Assembly (NCBI GenBank): GCA_015232165.1
Contig: JADGAE010000148.1
Location: 1-5,416, forward strand
DNA: 5,416 bases
Reading direction: 5' to 3'
DNA from: Nitrospirota bacterium
Lineage (GTDB): Bacteria; Nitrospirota; Thermodesulfovibrionia; Thermodesulfovibrionales; Magnetobacteriaceae
Shown here: positions 1 through 4,509 of the stretch, piece after piece
Layout of the letters: each line of letters starts with the position of its first letter
Position numbering within the stretch: position 1 is the stretch's first letter
The notes under the pieces: model-generated
Databases searched by the model: none
What the model was told of the DNA's origin: nothing
Seen by the model: the letters and a program-made list of their open reading frames with translations, nothing else
Translations under genes and position numbers: made by a program

Positions 1-346
1 TAATGTATCACGCTCGGACAAGAATGATATTATCACTGAAGTTTTCAAATCAAAAGCGATCCTGATCGGTTCTCCCACAGTCAATAAGGGCATACTTTCA
101 TCTATAGCAGGCATCCTGGAAGAAATAAGGGGTTTGGCTTTCAAGAATAAGAAAGCCTCTGCATTTGGGGCATATGGATGGAGTGGTGAGTCGGTAAAGA
201 TGATAACGGATAGGCTAAAAGAGGGTGGATTCACGATTATTAACAGCGGAATGAAGGTCTTATGGAATCCTGATAAAAAGGCAATTGAAGATTGTATCGC
301 CTTTGGCAGGGAATTCGCTCTCCATGTAAACCAACAGCAAGTATAG
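1..346 (+). CDS. Flavodiiron protein (FprA-type), C-terminal flavodoxin domain, 5'-truncated
   Basis: The reading frame is open from base 2 to the TAG at 344-346, giving 114 residues; the start lies left of the window. Two FMN-binding hallmarks of the flavodoxin half of flavodiiron proteins are visible: SPTVN near residue 24, and AFGAYGWSGE near residue 50, a segment typical of the A-type flavoprotein family. Family members pair an N-terminal metallo-beta-lactamase-like di-iron domain (not in the window) with this FMN domain, act in the cytoplasm, and reduce O2 to water or NO to N2O with electrons from rubredoxin or another donor. The protein stops soon after the flavodoxin fold, so there is no C-terminal rubredoxin or flavin-reductase extension. 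The TTG at 134 is internal and is not the real start. O2 versus NO preference cannot be read from this part. Codons are more A/T-rich than in the downstream genes. Confidence 0.88.
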   Translation, partial: NVSRSDKNDIITEVFKSKAILIGSPTVNKGILSSIAGILEEIRGLAFKNKKASAFGAYGWSGESVKMITDRLKEGGFTIINSGMKVLWNPDKKAIEDCIAFGREFALHVNQQQV

Positions 347-407
347 ATAGCACCACAATCAACCGTGGTTACCCTGTAATTAGAGGATGCTTCTATCCGG
401 CTTTGTA

Positions 408-416
408 TGATATAAT
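408..416 (+). promoter_or_regulatory. Candidate extended -10 promoter for the AAA+/radical-SAM/FHA cassette
   Basis: TGATATAAT matches the bacterial extended -10 consensus (TGnTATAAT) exactly. The region 17 bases upstream (388-393, TGCTTC) is a poor -35, which extended -10 promoters tolerate. Transcription would start near base 423 and give a leader of about 158 bases before the preferred ATG of the AAA+ gene. The placement, downstream of the flavodiiron stop and upstream of the cassette, fits. It is a motif match only, in an A/T-rich stretch where chance matches are common. Confidence 0.45.
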
Positions 417-465
417 AAGTACATGGAAGTTTTTATATAAACTTTAGAATTGAGCATTATGGGGT

Positions 466-485
466 CAAGGGGACCGGTCCCTTTG
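466..485. repeat. 20-base palindrome in the leader upstream of the AAA+ gene
   Basis: The two halves, CAAGGGGACC and GGTCCCTTTG, are reverse complements apart from one G-T pair (469/482); the core GGGACCGGTCCC (470-481) is perfect. As DNA it could be a dimeric regulator's operator. As RNA it could fold only with a tight loop. AAGGGG (467-472) is also complementary to CCCCTT (504-509) in the following hairpin, so the two structures could compete. It forms part of a larger element that begins GGTCAAGGGG at 463 and resembles the inverted repeat at 3424-3471. Confidence 0.5.
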
Positions 486-486
486 C

Positions 487-520
487 AAGGTGGGCGGAGC
501 CGCCCCCTTCTTTATTCTTT
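487..520 (+). terminator. Intrinsic-terminator-like hairpin before the AAA+ gene
   Basis: AAGG then GGGCG (487-496, with T491 bulged) pairs with CGCCC then CCTT (501-509) around a GAGC loop, giving a nine-pair GC-rich stem followed by the T-rich run CTTTATTCTTT (510-520). It could end the flavodiiron transcript, although it lies about 140 bases past that stop codon. If the promoter at 408-416 is used, the hairpin instead sits inside the cassette's leader and could act as an attenuator. It may also have arisen from a dispersed repeat. Confidence 0.55.
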
Positions 521-569
521 CGTATATAGTTAATTATGGGCAGGCACATATTGGATGGATACGATGTTT

Positions 570-573
570 GGAG
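570..573 (+). promoter_or_regulatory. Ribosome binding site supporting the ATG at 581
   Basis: GGAG ends seven bases before the ATG at 581. The upstream in-frame ATG at 536 is preceded by an A/T-rich stretch with no purine-rich Shine-Dalgarno match, so 581 is the better-supported start of the AAA+ gene. Confidence 0.55.
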
Positions 574-580
574 TGGGGCT

Positions 581-2395
581 ATGAAGCCGCAGGTTATGCC
601 AAAATGGGCGAGGGAGATCACCAGGTTCATGTCCGTTAAACCGCAGTTCATACTCTGGGGCAATATCTACGACGTCTACCCGATGGCGCTGCCGGAGGGG
701 GCTGTCACTACACTAAAGATCATGGACTACCTCAAGGCATTCCTTAAGACAAACGATTACAGCCTGATCCTCGGCTACGAACCACTCTATGGCCTCAAAC
801 TCCTCAATGGCGATGCTGAGACGTTTAAAAAGATCACCAGGGAGCAGATAAAAAGCGATGCACCGCTCACCACTACACCCGTGAGAATGGCCGAGTTGGC
901 AGAACTCCTTGGCGCATCAAACGAGACAAGCAGCGCCATAATCCTGAATTTTGCATCAAGGATCGCCGACATAGCGCCCAATGACATGCAGGAGTTCTTC
1001 TACAGGATGTTCAGACTTGCCCACAGGGCAATACCGGTTATATCGGGCCAATCGCCGCATCCGAGGTTCAACCTTGTCATCTGGCTGCTCGATAAGGAAA
1101 ACGATATCCCGGCGTGGTACACCATCGACAACGTGCGCGTAAGGATGTTGAGCATCCCCCGACCCGACTACTTTCTCAGAAAGACCGTCATAGACACCCT
1201 GACCAAGGCCATCGATGGCTTTAAGGAGGCCGGAGAGCAGAAACAACGGGAGGGCGTCTCCCTCTTCATAGACCAGAGCAGCGGCCTCTTTGCGTCGGAG
1301 ATGGTGGCCATCGTGACAATGGCAAGACGGCAGCAACTGCAGTTTGCGCAGATATCTGACGCGATCAGGGCCTATAAGCTCGGCATCGTGGAAAACCCCT
1401 GGTCCGGACTCGATATGCAAAAGATAGCCGACTCGGACACCGCCCTGCTTAAGCGGGTCAAGGGTCAGCCGGAGGCCGTCCGGCGCTCCTGCGACATCAT
1501 CAAGCGGGCCGTGTTCAACCTCTCCGGTTGCCAGTATTGGCGACACTCGCAACGCCCCAAGGGTGCACTCTTCTTTGCCGGTCCCACGGGAGTTGGAAAG
1601 ACCGAACTGGCCAAGGCCATCACAGAGCTGATCTTTGGCTCGGAGACCAGTTGCCTGCGCTTTGACATGAGCGAGTACGCCAGGGAACACTCAGACCAGA
1701 GACTCGTCGGCTCTCCTCCGGGATATGTGGGGTACGACGTCGGAGGGCAACTCACAAACGCCGTAAAAAACAACCCCTTCTCCGTCATCCTCTTTGACGA
1801 AATAGAGAAGGCACACCACAGGATACTCGATATCTTCCTGCAAATCCTCGACGACGGCAGACTCACCTCCGGACGTGGTGAGACGGTATACTTTTCAGAG
1901 ACCCTCATCATCTTTACAAGCAACCTGGGCATCTACGAAACAACCACAAGTGGCCGGAGACTCCAGTGCGTCAGCAGTGAGATGCCCTACGAGGACATAA
2001 ACGCCCGGATACTACAGGCCATCGGGGACTTCTTTTCGTACACCATCGGAAGGCCGGAGATACTCAACCGGATTGGCGACAACATCGTCGTCTTTGACTT
2101 CATACGCCCTGCAGCGGCTTCCCTGATACTGGATAAGATGCTGAAAAACGTCCTGGACAAGATAAAGGACTCCTACGGCATGGACGTTACGCTGTCACAG
2201 ACGGCATACCAAAAGCTCATTGAGATAACCTGCTCCGACCTGTCAATGGGTGGCCGCGGGATCGGAAACAAACTGGAATTAGCCCTGATCAACCCGTTTT
2301 CGAGATTGCTGTTTGGGCTTCAAGGTAGAACCAGCCTGACGATAAACGACATAACACGGGAAGGACAGTCATGGAGATTAACAATAGACAGTTAA
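581..2395 (+). CDS. ClpA/ClpB-type AAA+ ATPase with degenerate first and intact second ATPase domain
   Basis: From the ATG at 581 the product is 604 residues; starting at the in-frame ATG at 536 would add 15. The C-terminal half is a complete Clp-type (AAA_2) module: Walker A GPTGVGKTE (334-342), an aromatic pore-loop region GSPPGYVGYD, Walker B ILFDE (403-407), sensor-1 Asn448 in TSNLG, an arginine finger at Arg497 in RPEILNRI, and a C-terminal small domain with sensor-2 Arg559 in GGR. The N-terminal ~300 residues look like a decayed AAA domain: no Walker A is seen, and the Walker B position reads IILNF (120-124) rather than hydrophobics followed by DE. Residues 22-33 contain FILWGNIYDV. No double Clp-N repeat is present, and no IGF/IGL-like ClpP-docking tripeptide is seen after sensor 1. 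Clp-family rings thread and remodel proteins using ATP in the cytoplasm; this one is probably ClpP-independent. The substrate is unknown. The 3' end overlaps the radical-SAM gene by 25 bases. Confidence 0.9.
   Translation: MKPQVMPKWAREITRFMSVKPQFILWGNIYDVYPMALPEGAVTTLKIMDYLKAFLKTNDYSLILGYEPLYGLKLLNGDAETFKKITREQIKSDAPLTTTPVRMAELAELLGASNETSSAIILNFASRIADIAPNDMQEFFYRMFRLAHRAIPVISGQSPHPRFNLVIWLLDKENDIPAWYTIDNVRVRMLSIPRPDYFLRKTVIDTLTKAIDGFKEAGEQKQREGVSLFIDQSSGLFASEMVAIVTMARRQQLQFAQISDAIRAYKLGIVENPWSGLDMQKIADSDTALLKRVKGQPEAVRRSCDIIKRAVFNLSGCQYWRHSQRPKGALFFAGPTGVGKTELAKAITELIFGSETSCLRFDMSEYAREHSDQRLVGSPPGYVGYDVGGQLTNAVKNNPFSVILFDEIEKAHHRILDIFLQILDDGRLTSGRGETVYFSETLIIFTSNLGIYETTTSGRRLQCVSSEMPYEDINARILQAIGDFFSYTIGRPEILNRIGDNIVVFDFIRPAAASLILDKMLKNVLDKIKDSYGMDVTLSQTAYQKLIEITCSDLSMGGRGIGNKLELALINPFSRLLFGLQGRTSLTINDITREGQSWRLTIDS
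2361..2365 (+). promoter_or_regulatory. Ribosome binding site for the radical-SAM gene, inside the AAA+ coding region
   Basis: AAGGA, within GGGAAGGA (2358-2365), ends five bases before the ATG at 2371. The next in-frame ATG at 2407 has only A/T-rich sequence upstream, so this site fixes the start at 2371 and hence the 25-base overlap with the AAA+ gene. Confidence 0.65.
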
Positions 2396-2991
2396 TCTAT
2401 ATAAATATGCTCCACTATCCCGTGCAGGTGTTGGGTATCGGGTCACGCATTGGGATATGGTTTCAGGGCTGTTCCATAGGGTGTAAGGGGTGTATGGCCC
2501 AACATACGTGGCAGGTGCATGAGAAATACGGAACGGACATAGGCAGTGTAATGAGAGAGATTCTCAGGTACATGGGCTCTAAGCCCGACGGGATAACCAT
2601 CTCAGGCGGGGAGCCGTTTGACCAACCCGATGCGCTTTTTGAACTGCTCATGGGTATAAAAAATGCCGGTCTTAGGGATGTTATGCTCTACAGCGGGTAC
2701 CAGTTTGACGCTCTTAAGTCGCGGTATCAATACATAGTGGACCTTATAGACGTGCTGATAGACGGACGCTACATGCAGGGGATAGAGACCGACTACGTGT
2801 GGAAGGGCTCTGCCAATCAGAACGCAAACATAATCACACAGGACGCCATGTTGCGTATCAGATACGACTCATATTTAAAGAGAAGGCCTGAAAAGAGAAA
2901 GCTCCAGATCGTAGAAGCCCCCAATGGGGTATACATGGTAGGCATTCCCAGACAGGGTGATGCGGAGGCAATGCAAGTTGTCCAGTGTTAA
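2371..2991 (+). CDS. NrdG-like radical-SAM protein (4Fe-4S single-cluster domain)
   Basis: This 206-residue protein has the three cluster cysteines of radical-SAM enzymes as C-x3-C-x2-C (Cys34, Cys38, Cys41, in CSIGCKGC) and the SAM-binding motif GGEP (79-82). Farther on are IDGRY (130-134) and GSANQ (146-150), which resemble the pattern IDG...GSsNQ seen in proteins related to the anaerobic ribonucleotide-reductase activase NrdG. Such proteins reductively cleave SAM to a 5'-deoxyadenosyl radical, often to place a glycyl radical on a partner enzyme. No glycyl-radical enzyme such as NrdD lies in the window, and the position between an AAA+ unfoldase and an FHA protein argues for a different target. 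A ~45-residue C-terminal tail with GIPRQGD (191-197) follows the core. There is no SPASM domain or extra cysteine cluster. The substrate is unknown. It overlaps both neighbours, which suggests translational coupling. Confidence 0.88.
   Translation: MEINNRQLIYINMLHYPVQVLGIGSRIGIWFQGCSIGCKGCMAQHTWQVHEKYGTDIGSVMREILRYMGSKPDGITISGGEPFDQPDALFELLMGIKNAGLRDVMLYSGYQFDALKSRYQYIVDLIDVLIDGRYMQGIETDYVWKGSANQNANIITQDAMLRIRYDSYLKRRPEKRKLQIVEAPNGVYMVGIPRQGDAEAMQVVQC
2964..2968 (+). promoter_or_regulatory. Ribosome binding site suggesting a TTG start for the FHA gene
   Basis: GGAGG lies nine bases before the TTG at 2978. The GTG at 2957 and ATG at 2960, both in frame, have only a weak GACAGGG upstream. Starting at 2978 places the first zinc-ribbon cysteine at residue 7. 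The choice is not certain. Confidence 0.45.
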
Positions 2992-3403
2992 GGTATGTCC
3001 AACGTGCAAGGCGGTCAACCCGTCTACGGAGGTGATGTGTGTTCGCTGCCTTGGTGATATCTCCGGGGTTGCCGTTGAGGAAGACCGTCCGTCGTCCCTT
3101 CCGCAAGAGACAAGTCCGGTACTGGTGCTTAGGACAAACGACGGCAAGGACATAATCGTCCACGACGGCGATGTCGTTGGTCGGATGGCCGTAGGGGCCG
3201 ACGTCATCGAGCCATACAAGACGGTCTCCAGACGGCATGTCAGGTTTACCCGGCAGGACGGCAACTGGTACATCGAAGACCTCAACACAACAAACGAGAC
3301 CTACGTGGATGACGTGCGCCTGTCAACAGCCAAAAAGGTTCAAATCGCCGGCAACCAGAGGCTGACCCTGTCCTCGGCACTGGAGCTTACAGTGGTAATC
3401 TAA
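2978..3403 (+). CDS. Zinc-ribbon and FHA-domain protein
   Basis: With the TTG start at 2978 the product is 141 residues; the GTG at 2957 would give 148. The N-terminus holds two CxxC pairs (CPTC, 7-10; CVRC, 21-24), a small zinc ribbon of the type that caps many bacterial FHA proteins. A linker of about 20 residues (EEDRPSSLPQETSP) leads to an FHA domain filling the rest. Its ligand-contacting motifs are all there: GR at 68-69, SRRH at 84-87, and TNETYV at 105-110. FHA domains bind phosphothreonine peptides, so the protein is probably a soluble adaptor that links the ATPase and radical-SAM protein to a Ser/Thr-kinase signal; no kinase or phosphatase is in the window. There is no signal peptide or membrane segment. 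It overlaps the radical-SAM gene by 14 bases, is the last gene of the cassette, and converges on lolD. Confidence 0.85.
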   Translation: MSSVKVCPTCKAVNPSTEVMCVRCLGDISGVAVEEDRPSSLPQETSPVLVLRTNDGKDIIVHDGDVVGRMAVGADVIEPYKTVSRRHVRFTRQDGNWYIEDLNTTNETYVDDVRLSTAKKVQIAGNQRLTLSSALELTVVI

Positions 3404-3423
3404 AGGCAGAGAGGAACACGGAA

Positions 3424-3471
3424 GGTCAAGGGGGGAGGCGCTCCGCGGCCACAAAGAAGCCCCCCTTGACC
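3424..3471. terminator. Perfect 12-bp inverted repeat between convergent genes
   Basis: GGTCAAGGGGGG (3424-3435) and CCCCCCTTGACC (3460-3471) are exact reverse complements around a 24-base loop that contains the minor stem GCG-CTC-CGC (3438-3446). It sits between the FHA stop (3403) and the lolD stop (3478), the expected place for a bidirectional terminator. Neither side has a clear T-run, so termination would be atypical. The arms and loop resemble the element at 463-510, so it may be a copy of a dispersed intergenic repeat that also serves to end transcription. Confidence 0.6.
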
Positions 3472-3477
3472 CATTGT

Positions 3478-4179
3478 CTATCGTCTGATCTCCTTATCGG
3501 CTATTATACCATCGACCATGTAGTATATCTTGTTGCTCTTGTGGGCAAAGAGCATGTTGTGTGTGACTATGACAAACGTTGTTGACTTCCTGACGTTTAT
3601 TTCGTGGATTAGCTCTATGAGTGCCTCACCGGTCTTTGTATCGAGGTTTCCGGTTGGTTCGTCGGCCAGGACTACAAGCGGCTCCAGGATAAGTGCCCGT
3701 GCCATAGCCACGCGCTGCTGTTCTCCGCCGGAGAGTTCCCCGGGCGTGTGCTTGAGACGGTGCCCCAACCCAAGTTCATTCAATAGGACAGCCGCACGGT
3801 CCCTAACCTCATCCCTGCCCAGACCGGCTATCAGCCCCGGCATCATTGCGTTTTCAAGGGCGCTGAACTCCGACAACAGGTGATGAAACTGAAAGACAAA
3901 CCCTATCGTCTTGTTTCTGAAAGAGGCAAGCGCACCGTGGTTGAGCCTGAAGACGTCCCTGCCCTCATACAGCACCTCCCCGGAGGTTGGCCTGTCAAGT
4001 GTCCCCAGGCAGTGCAAAAACGTGCTCTTGCCCACCCCCGATGAACCCATGATCGATATCACCTCGCCGCGCTCCACGGTCATCGTCAGACCCCGTAAGA
4101 CCGGTATCTCTCCGGCCTCCGTGACGTAGGACTTCTTCAGGTTAGTTATCCTGATTAACTCGTTTGTTTTTGTCTTCAT
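3478..4179 (-). CDS. lolD: Lipoprotein-releasing system ATP-binding protein LolD
   Basis: This 233-residue ABC ATPase is the same length as typical LolD. All nucleotide-binding motifs are intact: Walker [10 protein letters not shown] (45-53), Q-loop Gln97, the signature LSGGEQQR (149-156), Walker B with DEPTGNLD (173-180), and switch His207 in THN. The sequence belongs to the LolD/MacB/FtsE group of mechanotransmission ABC ATPases; the adjacent LolC-type permease decides for LolD. It powers release of outer-membrane lipoproteins from the inner membrane to the periplasmic carrier LolA. The frame is open upstream to 4257, but the ATG at 4179 fits the family's N-terminus and follows a Shine-Dalgarno site. 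The start overlaps the 3' end of the small membrane-protein gene by 38 bases, indicating one operon, lolC - small gene - lolD. Confidence 0.92.
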   Translation of the reverse strand: MKTKTNELIRITNLKKSYVTEAGEIPVLRGLTMTVERGEVISIMGSSGVGKSTFLHCLGTLDRPTSGEVLYEGRDVFRLNHGALASFRNKTIGFVFQFHHLLSEFSALENAMMPGLIAGLGRDEVRDRAAVLLNELGLGHRLKHTPGELSGGEQQRVAMARALILEPLVVLADEPTGNLDTKTGEALIELIHEINVRKSTTFVIVTHNMLFAHKSNKIYYMVDGIIADKEIRR

Positions 4180-4474
4180 CGCTGCCTTTCTTACCGCTTG
4201 TATCTTTGTCTGCGGTGTTGGGTTTGACGCCCAAAAATCTGTGATATACTGCCACAACCCGTTGATACAGATCGTGTATAGAGTCCTTTTGGGCCTTTAT
4301 CTCATCGGCCTTATCAGCCGCCCTTTCGCTCAACTGCCTGACTTCCTGACCGGCCTCCTGCGCCTTCGTCCCAAACCACAAGAACTTATCTCCGCCATAG
4401 TACAACGCTATCACAAAGAACGCTATACTAGCAAGGATAATCGTCGATATCACCCGTCTTATCAGCTTAAACAT
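4142..4474 (-). CDS. Small membrane-anchored coiled-coil protein, unknown function, between lolC and lolD
   Basis: I do not recognise this 110-residue protein. It starts with a short basic segment (FKLIRR), then one hydrophobic helix at about residues 8-26 rich in I, L, A, V and F, followed by a Gln/Glu/Lys/Ala-rich stretch at about 37-75 with coiled-coil character, and a highly charged, Lys/Asp-rich tail (about 88-110). The positive-inside rule suggests a cytoplasmic N-terminus and a periplasmic body. No lipobox cysteine is present, and there are no cysteines at all. It starts 35 bases after the lolC stop and overlaps lolD by 38 bases, so it is almost certainly co-transcribed. The context suggests, but does not show, a role in lipoprotein export or the envelope. 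Its upstream ribosome site is weak (CAGG). Coding status is supported by position in the operon and by the sensible topology. Confidence 0.7.
   Translation of the reverse strand: MFKLIRRVISTIILASIAFFVIALYYGGDKFLWFGTKAQEAGQEVRQLSERAADKADEIKAQKDSIHDLYQRVVAVYHRFLGVKPNTADKDTSGKKGSDEDKNKRVNQDN
4185..4190 (-). promoter_or_regulatory. Ribosome binding site for lolD
   Basis: On the minus strand GAAAGG ends five bases before the ATG at 4179. This supports that start over the longer open frame to 4257, and it lies inside the coding sequence of the small membrane protein. Confidence 0.6.
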
Positions 4475-4509
4475 GAGAGCCTGAACGCAACCTTACCATC
4501 AATGCCCGC

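Noticed and set aside
347..535. Searched the spacer for a tRNA, small RNA gene, CRISPR repeats or a riboswitch
   Set aside because: Apart from the promoter motif, palindrome and hairpin, no cloverleaf, spaced direct repeats or known riboswitch core could be recognised by eye.
536..580. Fifteen-residue N-terminal extension of the AAA+ protein from the ATG at 536
   Set aside because: No ribosome site precedes 536, whereas GGAG is well placed before 581. It remains possible, so it is noted in the gene entry.
1452..1466. A GGGTCAAGGGT string resembling the start of the intergenic repeats
   Set aside because: It falls inside the conserved RVKGQ segment of the AAA+ gene and has no matching arm nearby, so the match is coincidental.
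956..1690. A 244-codon open frame on the minus strand inside the AAA+ gene
   Set aside because: It is antisense to a gene with intact catalytic motifs, its translation shows no recognisable domain and odd composition, and such frames are common opposite GC-biased codons.
2858..3288. Two overlapping minus-strand frames (126 and 137 codons) across the radical-SAM/FHA junction
   Set aside because: They lie opposite two well-supported genes, have no domain signals, and are low-complexity-like translations of the reverse strand.
4180..4257. Longer LolD starting at 4257
   Set aside because: The extra 26 residues lack family resemblance, and a Shine-Dalgarno site sits directly before the ATG at 4179, which gives the standard 233-residue length.
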